This document shows, in pieces, positions 20,074 to 33,649 of a stretch of DNA of 64,000 nt. The stretch comes from Jaminaea rosea. Taxonomy: Eukaryota > Basidiomycota > Exobasidiomycetes > Microstromatales. Position numbers and translations under genes: made by a program. Numbering within the stretch: the first letter of the stretch is position 1; each line of letters begins with the position of its first letter. A model generated the notes under the pieces. That model ran no database searches. It had not been told where the DNA came from and saw only the letters and a program-made list of their open reading frames with translations. Where the stretch lies: contig NW_020289990.1 in assembly GCF_003144245.1 (NCBI RefSeq), positions 372,001 through 436,000 on the forward strand, read 5' to 3'.

Positions 20074-22791
20074 TTACGCCGCGAGGGACTCTCGGTACTC
20101 TATAAATGCCATCAAGTTGGTCATGGCCTCGTCCAAGCGCTCCCTCAATGCCGCCTCCTTGCGCTTGTCCACACTAGAGCGGATGCGCTCCCTCACACCA
20201 GGCACGCACGCCTTGACTCCGCCCAGCACGCCTCCCGCCACGAATACTTCCTGGTCCCACTGCGACGTCTCGTCGGCGTACGTGTCGATGAATGCGTTGA
20301 GCGCCGAGAGAAGAGCAGGGGGCGGTACATCATTGGCAGATGCGAGAAGCTTAAGCCAAAGCTCGCACGCAAAGCGATTGCGTTCGATCAGGGGGCAAGA
20401 GGCTTGCGGCACCCGCGCGACGTTGCCGAAGCTCGAGATAATGAGCGAGGAGACCGATGCAGCTACCTCGTCACCCTTGACGGCTAGTGCTCGGTCTAGC
20501 GAGGCACCAAAGAAGGTCTGTAGGTCAGCTGCCTGGATATCGAACGCCAGAGCCTCCATCCCTTCGTGCATGACGAGGAGCGAGCTGAGGCCAGTCCAAA
20601 TGGCCACAAGATTGTCCAGAGATTGATCCGCCGCCTGCGCGCTCTCCTTGAGCCCTTGCCAGGTCTCGCTCAGGCTGCTTGCCTCCGAAGACACCCATCG
20701 CTGATACTGAGCTACACGGCGCGCCTCCTTGCTGCCCTCCTCGACTGGCTGAGATGGCGGAGGCTTGGCGTGGGCTGAGAGCCCAGAGAGGAGAGCGGCC
20801 AAGGCGCCGTGCGTGGCCTGAAGAAAGGGCTGCGACAGCTCAGCAACGTGCGCATTGCTAAAGGTAGGCGCGACGAGCAACTTGAGCAGGGCCGTAGGCA
20901 AGTGGTGCTTCGAGACCAGCTGAGCGTAGGGCGAGGCAGACCAAGTCGAGTCTCCAGCATCGCCCCGCCCAACCTTTTTCTTCTTGTTGCTCGCCTCCAT
21001 GGAGACGTCTCCTTGCGCGTCCCCTCCATCATCGCTCTCACGGTCGGCATCCGCCAGCGCCAACATTTCCTCTTCCTCCTCAGAATCCAAGTCGTCGTCT
21101 TGCGTCTCGTCGATGTCGTCCTCGTCCATGCCATTGCCTTCGCCATTCTTCGCCTGAGCAGCAGCCATTTCGGGTGGCAACAAAGCGCCATCGTCTCCTG
21201 GTTGCACACCAGCCTCTGCGCAGATCTCTCCGAGCAGCTCAACAGCAAGAGTGAGGTCGTCAAGGCGGGCCAGAGCGCGGGTTGATTTTGGCTGCTCATC
21301 GGCGTGGTCGTCATGGTGGTCGTCCACTTCCATGCCAGCCGCCTCTGCCAGCTCCACCTTCTCACGGGGCTGCGTCGAAGCCGTCTCGAGCGATTTCCAC
21401 AAACCTTCGTCAGCGCTCGTGGTGGTGACGAAGTTCAGTAGCTTGGGTGCGGCAGTCGACAGCTGCCATTGCGCAAGGCTACCAGAAGAGCTCGGAACCC
21501 ACGCTCGCAGTGCAATAGGCAGCGACTCTACGAGGTTGCAGCATGACGCCAAAGCCAACAGACCGAGCGTGGGCTTCGAATAGTTCAGCTTGTTCGTGTT
21601 CGCGTTGTCCTCGCCAGCAATCATCGCCTCGAAGCTTGCGGTCAGAGCATCAACGCCATCCTTGGCACGACGCTGCGCCTCTGCATCAAGTTTTGCAAAC
21701 TTGTCAAAGATCATCTCCAATCGCTTGCGTCCCTTGGACCCGGGCTCGGCGGTGTTGCCTGCCTGCTCAAATGCTTCTACCTGCTCGACGAGGTCCAGTG
21801 GTAGGCCGGCGAGCGTAGCTGCTCCTGCTGCATTGTCTTCGAGCCAGGTGGCGAGGAGGTTAGCTGCCGTAGAGGCAACTTCTACTTGAGCGGTCCTGAC
21901 TTCGATCTCCTCCTTTTGAGTGATCTTGTTCGTCGAGTATGGCTGCGAAAATGCTTGAGCTGCCGTGGAGATGCAGGGGCAGAGGAGCGTAGAGAGGATG
22001 GAGCGATTGAGAGTCGTGAGCCAGACTGGGGAGCTGACACCCTCCAAGAGACACCAGATGATGGTGAGGTGGTTCTCGAGGAGGCTGAGGTGGAGGAGGA
22101 GGAGCTCGTGGGCAGCCATCTCGGCAGCTGCTGAGGCGGGCGTCGCTTTGACAGGGGCAGCGTCGGCGTCATCGCTGGCCGCAGTCGTACCGGCTGCCTT
22201 TGCTGCCTTGGCAGCGTGCCGCCTCTCCTTTCGATTCATCTCTTCGGGCTTCTTTGCTGGAGCTGATGTGACAGGCGCAGCAGAGGCGGTGTCTGCATGT
22301 TCCTGTGATTTTGGGAGCAGACCCAGCTCCCTCGCCGCATATTCTGCTTGAGCCAGCGCGCGAGCACCCCCTTGATGTTGCCAAATCTGCTCCCTTACGG
22401 CCCACTTTGCCTCGACGCAGAGGTTGCGCAAGCATCCGGCTGCCTCTTTGCGCACTTCGAGTCGTGCATGGTCGACGAGGTGGACTAGGCGGGAAATGAG
22501 CTTGTGCTTTGGCTCGAGGAGGATGTTTCGAGATGGCTTGGCGAGTAGCAGCGGATTGAGGCCTTGGAGTGCGCGCAGGACCTTCTCGTCTTCTTGAATA
22601 GATGCCGGCGAGGACGAGGATGAGGGAAGGGGCAGATTGGCTAAGATGGGCAGAGCATCTGAGCTGCCATTGCTCTTTGCGCCAGATGATGATGATGATG
22701 ATGGTGGTAACTCAATCGCCGGTGCTGCTCTGGCGATAGGATTGTGCCTTCGTAGCTTCTTTTGCTGCTGCCTAGGATTGAACTTGGGCAT
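20074..22791 (-). CDS. SYO1: SYO1 (HEATR3) co-import chaperone for uL18 and uL5
   Basis: Syo1 is an ARM/HEAT solenoid that carries Rpl5 and Rpl11 together into the nucleus with Kap104 for 5S RNP formation. A single exon of 905 residues starts MPKFNPRQQQKKLRRHNPIA, the basic N-terminal import signal. Helical repeats follow (KLISRLVHLVDHARLEVRKEAAGCLRNL at about 90-120), interrupted by the Lys/Ala-rich MNRKERRHAAKAAKAA segment and by a long acidic loop (EDDIDETQDDDLDSEEEEEM) that in the family binds Rpl11. The C-terminal solenoid ends at FIEYRESLAA. Length is larger than yeast Syo1 (623) because of the loops. Divergent from SCO1, 194 bases between starts. Confidence 0.85.
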   Translation of the reverse strand: MPKFNPRQQQKKLRRHNPIARAAPAIELPPSSSSSSGAKSNGSSDALPILANLPLPSSSSSPASIQEDEKVLRALQGLNPLLLAKPSRNILLEPKHKLISRLVHLVDHARLEVRKEAAGCLRNLCVEAKWAVREQIWQHQGGARALAQAEYAARELGLLPKSQEHADTASAAPVTSAPAKKPEEMNRKERRHAAKAAKAAGTTAASDDADAAPVKATPASAAAEMAAHELLLLHLSLLENHLTIIWCLLEGVSSPVWLTTLNRSILSTLLCPCISTAAQAFSQPYSTNKITQKEEIEVRTAQVEVASTAANLLATWLEDNAAGAATLAGLPLDLVEQVEAFEQAGNTAEPGSKGRKRLEMIFDKFAKLDAEAQRRAKDGVDALTASFEAMIAGEDNANTNKLNYSKPTLGLLALASCCNLVESLPIALRAWVPSSSGSLAQWQLSTAAPKLLNFVTTTSADEGLWKSLETASTQPREKVELAEAAGMEVDDHHDDHADEQPKSTRALARLDDLTLAVELLGEICAEAGVQPGDDGALLPPEMAAAQAKNGEGNGMDEDDIDETQDDDLDSEEEEEMLALADADRESDDGGDAQGDVSMEASNKKKKVGRGDAGDSTWSASPYAQLVSKHHLPTALLKLLVAPTFSNAHVAELSQPFLQATHGALAALLSGLSAHAKPPPSQPVEEGSKEARRVAQYQRWVSSEASSLSETWQGLKESAQAADQSLDNLVAIWTGLSSLLVMHEGMEALAFDIQAADLQTFFGASLDRALAVKGDEVAASVSSLIISSFGNVARVPQASCPLIERNRFACELWLKLLASANDVPPPALLSALNAFIDTYADETSQWDQEVFVAGGVLGGVKACVPGVRERIRSSVDKRKEAALRERLDEAMTNLMAFIEYRESLAA

Positions 22792-22985
22792 TGCGGGCGA
22801 GTCGAGTGATTGGTTGCCAAGGAAGCAGCAGCAGCAGCACAGCGATCCTCGTCGCAACTCGAGAGCTCAAAAATTCCTGTCGACGGACGGACGCGCCCTC
22901 GCGGAAGGAGGAGGAGGCGGGGCGAGGGCGGCTTCCATCATCACGTCGAGCTCCACTCTGTACCTTCCATCGTCCTCAGTCAACC

Positions 22986-24045
22986 ATGCTCAAGCCAGCA
23001 TCAAGTATTGCGTCGACGTCGAGACTCCTGCTGAGGTCGCCATCGCCTGCGTCGCCCTCACTGCGTGCTCCTCGCATCACAGCCCTGACGGCACCGCGAG
23101 CCGCCACACTTGCTCGCCGATGGTATGCAACGAGTCCTGAGCAGAGGGCAAAGGATCAAGCAAAGGAGCGAGCAGCCGTAGGCGTGAGTATCACCCAGCG
23201 CAATCACTTCGTTGCCCCTACTGACACAATCTTATCACCGCACCATCGCAGCCCTTCAACATCCGAGCAGCTGCCCTCTTTGTCCTCACAGGCGCCGGTC
23301 TTTTCCTCTACTTCCAACATGAGCGAAATCAGGTCGCTGCTAGGAAAGCCGCAGAGTCAGCAAATGCAAAGGTTGGGCGACCACGCATAGGTGGACCATT
23401 TGAGCTCGTCATGGCAGATTCTGGCAAGCAAGGTTACAAGGTGACGCACAAGGACCTTGAGGGAAGCTTCAGCCTCGTCTACTTTGGCTTCACAAACTGC
23501 CCAGATATCTGCCCAGAGGAGCTTGACAAGATGGGTGAAGTCGTAGACAGCATCGACGCCACACACGGTCCCATCATCAACCCCATCTTCATCTCGTGCG
23601 ATCCAGCCCGCGATGACTTGTCCCTCGTATCGACGTACATCGCCGACTTCCACCCTCGTCTCGTCGGGCTGACGGGCAGCTACGAGGCAGTCAAGGCGGC
23701 TTGCAAGGCGTATCGCGTCTACTTCTCGACGCCGCCCAATGCAGACCCCAAGGGTGACTATCTCGTCGACCACAGCATCTTCTTTTATCTGATGGATCCG
23801 GAGGGGCGTGAGTGCGAGCGGAGGGCCAAGGATGTGAGAAGACTTTAGCTGACCATATCGCTTTTCTGCACGCCGCTGCAGGCTTCGTCGACGCATTTGG
23901 AAGGAGCGCAGGTCGAGAAGAGGTCGAGCGCAAGGTCAGAGACTACATTGCGAGGTGGAAAGCAGAGGGACTTGGGATTGAAAAGGCAGACCTCAAGCAC
24001 AGGGTCAAGGCTGACGAGGCAAGGAGAGTGCAGAGCTTGGCGTAA
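22986..24045 (+). CDS. SCO1: SCO1 copper chaperone for cytochrome c oxidase
   Basis: Sco1 is an inner-membrane thioredoxin-fold protein that delivers copper to the CuA site of Cox2. Exons 22986-23183, 23252-23807 and 23882-24045 give 305 residues. A Ser/Arg/Ala-rich mitochondrial presequence covers about residues 1-55, then one membrane helix (AAALFVLTGAGLFLYF), then the thioredoxin-like domain. Copper ligands are visible: Cys-x3-Cys in TNCPDICPEEL and the distal His in VDHSIFFYLMDP. Length agrees with yeast Sco1 (295). The convergent VPS28 stop is only 48 bases away. Confidence 0.95.
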
Positions 24046-24093
24046 GCCAGCAGTCACCACAAGAAGGGAAATCACCACTCCTGGTTGCATTGA

Positions 24094-25005
24094 TCATCCG
24101 CCCTGAAGACTCCGGAACCACGCTTGATAGGCTCCTTCGACGTCGAAGAGCATCTGCGGCGTTGCGGAGGAGTGGGGTGTCAGCGTGCACAACATCTTGT
24201 GACTCGTTGCGTGTATACTCACCTGCCTCGCCTGATCCTCGTCAATCTCGTCGCTAGCCCGCAGTTGATTGAGCGTGATGAGCCATCCCACCAACTTCTC
24301 CCTCCGCCCTCCGAGCCCTGAGTCATCCCCACTGCCTTGCCCTCCTCCACCTCCTAGCCGATTCCAACAGCTCACTGCCTCGCCAAGGAGTGGGTGAAGC
24401 TGGTCTTTGGCACGCAAGTTGAGCTTCAATGCGTCCATGAGCGTGATGAAAGCTTGAGTCGTCTCGGCCACGTTCTTGGCTCGATCGGCTGGTGAGATGT
24501 GTGACGACGACGAGGCGCCGCCGTGGTGAGAGGAGGATAAGGCACCACCTCCTCCGCCTCCGCCACCAGGATGTTCCAGAGTGGCGGGGATCCCTAGTGA
24601 AAGTCGATGCGATGTCAGTGGCAGGTTGAGCTGAGCGAGAGGAGGCGATGGCAAGTCAGCGTTGCCAGGTATTTCCTCAGCATTCCCGCACCTCGCGCGA
24701 CTCACCCCCCACACGGCCATGAATTCATCGACGTCTGCAACAGGAGGCGGGCCCTCCCCTCCCGCGCTAGCTCCACTCGCTGTCACAAGCTTGACGCTCG
24801 TCTTGATCTGAGCCAGCAAGCGTGTACACTGAGGAGCATATCGCTGCTCATCGACGGCGTGCGACGAGATGTAGGCTCGCTCCAGAGCGTCGAGGGAGAC
24901 CAAGAGCGAGTAGAGGTTCGCGCAAGCGTCCCACTTCTCACGCGATGCCGATGTTGTGTAGAGGGACGCCTCGATGTACGGATTGAAAGGCGCTGCTGTT
25001 GCCAT
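24094..25005 (-). CDS. VPS28: VPS28, ESCRT-I subunit
   Basis: Vps28 is a core ESCRT-I subunit that links Vps23 to ESCRT-II during endosomal sorting. Exons 25005-24706, 24630-24223 and 24153-24094 give 255 residues. The N-terminal core-binding helices are in NLYSLLVSLDALERAYISS and LLAQIKTSVKLV; the link SHRLSLGIPATLEHP is typical, and the four-helix C-terminal domain begins at ETTQAFITLMDALKLN and ends with VEGAYQAWFRSL. Both introns (75 and 69 bases) are multiples of three and lack stops, so reading straight through keeps the frame. The acceptor at 24631 is preferred over one 45 bases downstream because only it keeps phase with the donor. Confidence 0.93.
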   Translation of the reverse strand: MATAAPFNPYIEASLYTTSASREKWDACANLYSLLVSLDALERAYISSHAVDEQRYAPQCTRLLAQIKTSVKLVTASGASAGGEGPPPVADVDEFMAVWGVSRARCGNAEEIPGNADLPSPPLAQLNLPLTSHRLSLGIPATLEHPGGGGGGGGALSSSHHGGASSSSHISPADRAKNVAETTQAFITLMDALKLNLRAKDQLHPLLGEAVSCWNRLGGGGGQGSGDDSGLGGRREKLVGWLITLNQLRASDEIDEDQARQVSIHATSHKMLCTLTPHSSATPQMLFDVEGAYQAWFRSLQGG

Positions 25006-25279
25006 GGCAGCGAGCCTAGAGAGGAGGGCGGGGGCTGAAGGGTGAATGAATCGTCGAAATGGGTGGCTCGAGCACCTCGAGCACCTACCTGCCAAGGTTG
25101 ACGACGATCCCGCCGCTCGCGTGGCGTCTCTGGCACGCTCCGAAGAGCAAACGCGCCGCGCCTCGAGACGTGTAAATTGGTCTGCGAGTCGAGCGACGCA
25201 ACACCAGACGAGGGAAAGCCTGAGAGCGACGGCCGCCTCTTTCCTCCTCCTCCTCACCACTTGTCATCACCACCGCATC

Positions 25280-27991
<2,712 letters not shown>

Positions 27992-28317
27992 GCGTGTGAG
28001 CCTGTGAGCGATTCGCGATGGTCACGATTGTATTCTTTGTTGTCTCTTTGCTTCTCACGTTGTGCAATGTTCATACCTGCCATCTCGCTCCCCTCAGCTT
28101 AGCTCATACGTCCGTGACCCGTGCGCTCCGTGTCGCCAGCTCATCACTCTGGCCAGCAAGCCACCCCGCGCGCCAGACGACGACATCGTCCTTGCGTGGC
28201 TCGCCGACAATGTCTACATTTGCTGCGTGCCTGCAGACGATGTAGCACGCTACTCAAAGCTATACACGATGAGGCGAGGGTGACGGGATATATTGTACAG
28301 TCGCTGCTTGCCTTCCT
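27992..28317. other. MCM3/RRP36 convergent 3' region
   Basis: A 326-base gap between two stop codons. It should hold both 3' untranslated regions; no additional gene or repeat was recognised. Confidence 0.6.
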
Positions 28318-29708
28318 CTACTTGGACCCACCCCCTCGCACCCCTCTCTTCCTCTTTGCTGGCGGAGGTCCGTCGCGCCTGCGCTCACCTCCATCCGCTT
28401 GCCCAGCACCACGCCTGCCTGCCTCCAAAAAGGGCAATGCTTTGCGCTCCTTTGCGGCATTCTTCTTTCTCCTCTTGTCCAGTGCCTTGCGCAGTGCTTT
28501 GCTGGAAGACGAGGCGGGGGTAGTCCCACCCTCTGCTAGAGCTGCCGTGCCCTTCTTGCCACTCGCCAACCTCGAGAACTTGTCCTGCAACATCATATCG
28601 CGCTTCGCCGAGTCCTTCAAGTAAAATCTCTTGCCTCCCTGTTTGACCCTTTCCTCATTCTCATGCTTGAATCGGCGCATGACCTCGCTCTCCCTCTGGC
28701 GGCGTGATCTCTCTGCCTCCTTTGCCTCCTGTCTCTTCAGCGCTTGCTCGACTTGCGCTCTCTCTTCGCGGATCTTGAGCGCCTCATTCGAGGTAGCCTT
28801 GGGCCCCGCGTGGTTCGCTTCAAGCTTGCGCAGCTTGCTCAGCGTCTGCTTAAGCGTGGAGAGCTCCTGCGAACGTGCCTCGTTGACGAAGCCGTAGTTC
28901 TTTTCGAAGAGGCCGGCGTTTACTGACGGGCCGCTGAGGTTAGAAAAGCGCGGGTCGCGCAGCGAAGAGGAGGAAGGTCCGGCCGCCTCGACGACGCTGC
29001 GCTTGCGGGATACTGGGCGACGAGAAGACATTTCGGCTGGCGCGTGCTTGTTGGTGCGATGTGCAAGATCGCGATGTTCTCGGCGAGCGTTACCACTGGT
29101 GTCGCCGTCCTCGTCCCCTCCAGTTGAGCGCCTGCCTCGCTGCACTGCCAACTGTTCCTTGATTTGCTTGCGTCGATCCTCATCAGCGGCTGGCCGTGAG
29201 CGTGACTTCTTTGCTGTCGCTGCCGCTGCTCTAGCTCGATCTTCTGCCCACTCGTCCTCTTCGGAGAGCTCGCCGAAGTCGTCGTCGCGGGCTGCCATCT
29301 TGCTGCGGGCTTTGACGAGAGCGCCGAACGGCACGGATGCCATTTCTGCGTGGGTGAGCGAGCGGTGGCGCTGGTGAGCGGAAGAGTCCTCAAGCGAGGT
29401 GCGACATCGTACTCACGCTTGCGCAACTGAGCCTCCGTCTGGCGCCCGTCATCGTCTGAATCTGCTTCCTCATCATGCCTCGAGCTCGCGTCGCTCTCAC
29501 TTTCGTCCTCTTCCTCATCGCTGTCCTCGTCATCCTCGAGGTCACTCTCGCCTTGGAACTGCGCGAACGTAGGTCGGCTTCCTTCCTCTTCGCCCTCTGA
29601 TGAGGTGCCTGACTGATGGGAGCCTGCGCTGCTGCCATTTCCACTACTTGACTCCCCCTCGCTTTCACTCTCGCTCATCTGCTCCCATTGCCGTGCCTTG
29701 GGAGCCAT
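28318..29708 (-). CDS. RRP36: RRP36, 18S rRNA processing factor
   Basis: Rrp36 is an SSU-processome component for early 35S pre-rRNA cleavage. Exons 29708-29417 and 29345-28318 give 439 residues. The N-terminal 100 residues are strongly acidic (EDDEDSDEEEDESESDAS), then VPFGALVKARSK, the family anchor DPRFSNLSG, GLFEKNYGFVNE and a charged helix (ALKRQEAKEAERSRRQRESE), and FYLKDSAKRDMM. The basic tail ends KRGVRGGGSK, as in the family. It is longer than yeast Rrp36 (300), mainly in the acidic and middle linkers. Divergent from the myosin light chain gene. Confidence 0.92.
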
Positions 29709-29849
29709 TGCTGTTGTGTTGATGCGTGGAGGGACGAGGAGGAGCAACAATTCTCCCTCTCTATCCGCTCCAAAATCTCTTTGGGCGTCCCGTCTGTGCC
29801 ACGTGGACTGCCAAACACGCCCATCGCGCCTGAGCCCCCCCTGTCAAGG

Positions 29850-29858
29850 GCGGAGTGT
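29850..29858 (+). promoter_or_regulatory. GGCGGACTG-like word (one mismatch), RRP36/light chain promoter
   Basis: GGCGGAGTG, one mismatch from the recurrent word, 73 bases before the light-chain ATG and about 142 from the RRP36 start. Confidence 0.3.
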
Positions 29859-29930
29859 TGATCTGGCGGACAACGCCAACGGTCGACCAAGGCTCAACTT
29901 TGACCGCAATACCACCACACAAGAGCCAAT

Positions 29931-30730
29931 ATGGTGAGGCAGTACGTGGTGGAAGATGGGCTGACAAGGCGCTGACACATTCCCTCCCCTCCTACGACTC
30001 CCTTCAGTCTGACGCAGGTATGTTGTCTCAACACTAGGCGACGGGACCCAACCACATCGTATTCACTCCTCGCCGCTCGCTCGCAGAATACAAGGAAGCC
30101 TTTGCGCTGTTCGATAAGAAGGGTACGGGAAGGATCCCGAAGGAGTCCCTCGGAGACCTCCTTCGCGCTCTCGGCCAGAACCCTACTCAGGCAGAGGTGC
30201 AGGAGTTGAGCCAGCAGGTTGGCGGTTCGGATGGTGAGCGATCGCCGCGCCAAGACGATGATGGAGAAAGCATTGCTCACCTCATTATCCTCCCTTCTTC
30301 CGCCAGTCGACTTCCAATCATTCCTGAATATCCTCCATCGCCCCAATGGCTTCAAGCCGGCGGGCACACCAGGTGAGCAGGGCGCAGGAGAGGGGGGGCA
30401 ACTCGACCCAGCACACTGATGTCCACTCCCCGCGTCGCCTACACAGAGGAATTCATCCGCGGCTTCCAAGTATTTGACAAGGAGGGCAACGGCTTCATTG
30501 GCGTAGGCGAGCTGCGCTACGTCCTCACCTCGCTGGGCGAGAAGCTGAGCGACGAGGAGGTTGACGAGCTGCTCAAGGGCACACAGGTTGGGGCGTGAGT
30601 GGGCGCGCGCGGCAACGAATCGAGACGATGCCAGAACGCAGCAAGCTGACCATCTGCCTCCCCGTCTCGCCCACACAGCGACGGCATGATCAACTATGGC
30701 CAATTCGTGCGCCAGATTCTGGCGGCTTGA
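29931..30730 (+). CDS. myosin essential light chain, Cdc4/Mlc1 type
   Basis: EF-hand light chain of the cytokinetic ring: binds IQ motifs of type II and V myosins. Exons 29931-29933 (just ATG), 30008-30017 (10 bases), 30087-30233, 30307-30372, 30447-30594 and 30679-30730 give 141 residues, exactly the length of fission yeast Cdc4. The protein begins [20 protein letters not shown]. The first hand ([11 protein letters not shown]) has lost an acidic residue at its end; the last half has [18 protein letters not shown] and [14 protein letters not shown]. Most loops look unable to bind calcium, as in essential light chains, which argues against calmodulin. Every junction keeps GT-AG and phase, including the start-only exon. 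Confidence 0.9.
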
Positions 30731-31058
30731 GGCAGAGGAGGCAGCGCATCTGCCGTAACGACTTGACTCCATGTATGCTCGCTGGCTCGCTCTGTGTTCT
30801 CCCTCGCGCCCTACTGTATCACTGCCAGGCCAGCCTTATCGTCGCCGGTGGTTGAATGAATGACGAGTTAAGTTTGCGAAAGGGAGTCCTTTTAAGCTTT
30901 GTATCCTGCTCGCGGTCGTAGACTAGGACCGGCGCGTCACCGGCTCAAAGCGGGCGGGCGTGCGTGCGGGCGGCCTGGCGGACGGACGGGAGTGGAGTTG
31001 CTCCGATCACGACATCTCTATTCTTCCTCCTCCTCCTCTCCTTACTACTACAGCTACC
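30731..31058. other. intergenic, light chain 3' / cysteine synthase promoter
   Basis: A 328-base gap between two tandem plus-strand genes. The only notable element is a GGCGGACGG near-match to the promoter word at 30977-30985. Confidence 0.5.
30977..30985 (+). promoter_or_regulatory. GGCGGACTG-like word (one mismatch), cysteine synthase promoter
   Basis: GGCGGACGG, one mismatch, 74 bases before the cysteine synthase ATG, the same spacing as the exact copies at other genes. Confidence 0.3.
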
Positions 31059-32471
31059 ATGGCAATGAGAGCTCGAGCTGGTGTCGCAACCTCACTCCTC
31101 GCCCGCAATACCGCAGCATCTTCATCAACTCGCGCAGTCGCACGTACCATGACTACCTACCCTGGCCCAAAGCCGGGCGCCGTCAATGGATTCGTGGGGG
31201 CCGTTGGCAATACGCCCCTCATTCGCCTCAACAAGCTCAGCGAGAAGACGGGAGCTGAGATCTATGGCAAGGCAGAATTCATGGAGCCAGGAGGCAGTGT
31301 CAAGGATCGAGCCGCCTTGTGGGTCGTCATGGACGCAGAGAAGAAGGGTACGTGGCGGCGAGCGTGGCGGCGAGCGTGGCGGCGAGCGTGGCGGCGAGCG
31401 TGGCGGCGAGGTGATAACGACTGAGCTCAATTGCTGATCGCCCTGTCACGCTGCAGGGCTCATCAAGCCTGGTGGGACCGTCGTCGAAGGGACTGCTGGC
31501 AACACCGGTATCGGCTTGGCTCACGTCTGCCGATCCAAAGGGTAAGATTTTGTGGCGCGACAACGACGGCAGCGTCTGGTGGCTGACCCCACGCACCACC
31601 CCGCCCGCCCAGATACCGCTGCGTCATCTACATGCCCAACACCCAGTCGCAAGAGAAGATCGATCTGCTCCGCATGCTGGGAGCTGAGGTGTACCCCGTC
31701 CCTGCCGTGCCCTTTGATAATCCCGAGAACTACAATCACCAAGCTCGCCGCCACGCCGAGTCGCTCGACAACGCCGTCTGGACCAACCAATTCGACAATG
31801 TCGCCAACCGCCAAGCGCACATCGAGTCGACGGGCCCCGAGATTTGGGCTCAGACCAACGGCGGCGAGTTTGACGGCTTCATCGCAGCTACGGGAACGGG
31901 CGGTACGCTCGCAGGAACCACGCGCTACCTCAAGGACAAGTCGCAGGGTCGCATCCAATGCTGGCTCGCCGACCCGCCCGGATCAGTCCTCCACCAATTC
32001 ATCCAGAACAAGAAGCTCGAGCGGACCGGCAACGGCTCCATGACCGAGGGCATTGGTCAAGGACGAATTACCGAGAACCTGAAGCCTGAGGTTGAGGCGG
32101 GGTTGATCGACAACTCCCTCCACGTACCAGACGCCGACTCTATTCGTACCGTGTATGAGATGCTGGACGAGGAAGGCATCTACATCGGTGCGAGCTCGGC
32201 GCTGAATGTTTGGGCGGCTGGGCAGATGGGGGCAAAGATGGGCAAGGGGAGCAGGATTGTCACCATCATCTGCGATGGGGCCTACCGATACCAGAACCGT
32301 GAGTGCCCGAGCGAGCAAGAGCGTGCGGACTGTGCGGTCCCTCCATTTGAGAAGCCGCTGACACGTCTTTCTCACGCACCCGCAGGCCTCTTCTCGAGGA
32401 AATGGCTCGAGTCCAAGGGGCTGGACAAGGCGATCCCCGACCACTTGCAGAGGTACATTGTCCTGCCGTAG
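31059..32471 (+). CDS. cysteine synthase, mitochondrial-type (PLP family)
   Basis: A PLP enzyme of the cysteine synthase / cystathionine beta-synthase family, making cysteine from O-acetylserine and sulfide. Exons 31059-31347, 31457-31541, 31613-32298 and 32386-32471 give 381 residues. The first about 30 residues (Arg/Ala/Ser-rich) look like a mitochondrial targeting peptide. Seen: [14 protein letters not shown], the PLP lysine in [11 protein letters not shown], substrate loop [14 protein letters not shown], phosphate-binding [10 protein letters not shown] and the C-terminal [12 protein letters not shown]. There is no CBS regulatory domain. The first intron carries a 12-base minisatellite. 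Related enzymes in fungi can act on other substrates, so substrate is inferred. Confidence 0.9.
31351..31410. repeat. 5 x 12-base minisatellite in an intron
   Basis: Five perfect tandem copies of CGTGGCGGCGAG fill more than half of the 109-base first intron of the cysteine synthase gene, starting three bases after the donor GTA. Perfect copies point to recent expansion. Confidence 0.95.
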
Positions 32472-32613
32472 TGCGGCGAGGGCTGAGACCAATGGAATTG
32501 CGTATGCGTTGTGGTATTGCATTGAGCGCCGTGACTGCGTGGCGGCGAAATGTTTCGAGGGGTGGTCGCAGCTTCGACAACTCCTGCAACCCGCCTCCTG
32601 GCCATCGCTGCGC

Positions 32614-33471
32614 CTAGTATCCACCCGCCGCCGCCTCGCTGCTCGTGCTGCTGCCAGCTTCAAACTGCTCGATGATCGCCCTCGTCCCACTGGCGCCCAC
32701 ACGGTCTGCCCCATTCTCGATCATAAGTGCCGCCGTCTGCCAGCTCCTAATGCCTCCCGAGGCCTTGACTTTGACCCCGCGCGCATGGGCTACCTCTGCC
32801 ATCAGACGGATGTCCTCTGCTTTGGTTCCCCCGGTGCCATACCCAGTCGACGTCTTGACGAATGCGGCGCCAGCGAGGCAGCAGACAAGCGTGCTGGCTG
32901 CAATCTCCTCGCGCGTGAGATAGCACGTCTCGAGGATGACCCTGCCACGCAGCGATGGTCAGCGATTGATCGGCGTCCTCGAACATCGCGCTACTCACTT
33001 GACCGGCACTGCGCCTGCCGCCTTTACGACCGCTTCGACGTCGTCAAAGACGTCGTCCCACCTCGCTTCCCTCACCCATCCGACATTCTGCACCATGTCG
33101 ATCTCCTGAGCGCCATCACGCACCGCCTGCTCCGTCTCTGCCGCCTTTCCTCGTGAGCACGCGGCGCCAAAGGGAAACCCAACGGTACAGATTGCCATCA
33201 CCTTGGCCTCTCCGAGCGCCTTGCGTGCAACGCCTACGACACTCGAGTTGACGCACACGCTCGCCGTGCCCAGCGCGACCGCATCGACGCAGAGCTTCTT
33301 GATCTCGGCCGTCGTTGATTGAGGAGCGAGGAGGGTGTGATCAACAAACGCTGCCACCTCGCGCGATGACGTCGGCAGTGAAGCGGGCGGGGAAAGAGGG
33401 TCGAATTGCGCTGGCAGCGAGGCCAGGAGTGCCTGGACCTGCGACGCAACGTCTGGGCGAGTAGCAGACAT
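32614..33471 (-). CDS. deoxyribose-phosphate aldolase (DERA)
   Basis: DERA splits 2-deoxyribose-5-phosphate into glyceraldehyde-3-phosphate and acetaldehyde in deoxynucleoside breakdown. Exons 33471-32999 and 32941-32614 give 266 residues. The TIM-barrel landmarks are FVDHTLLAPQST, ASVCVNSSVV, VGFPFGA, the family EIDMVQNVG, the Schiff-base lysine in FVKTSTGYGTGG and the second lysine in VKVKASGGIR. The chain ends shortly after a Ser/Ala tail, as expected for the family (about 220-260). It is tail-to-tail with the cysteine synthase gene, 142 bases apart. Confidence 0.95.
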
Positions 33472-33649
33472 CGTCGCGTATGAGGGGGATGGAAGGAGTT
33501 GGACTCGAAGGACTTGGCTCGAGCACCTTTCCCTTCTCCGTAGCCACGTGGCTTGCGCCGTCGACGCTCCCCTTGCCCGACGCAAACGACACGCGACACA
33601 AGCAATGCAAGAGCACAATGAATCGGATTGGAATGCCACAACGACCGCA

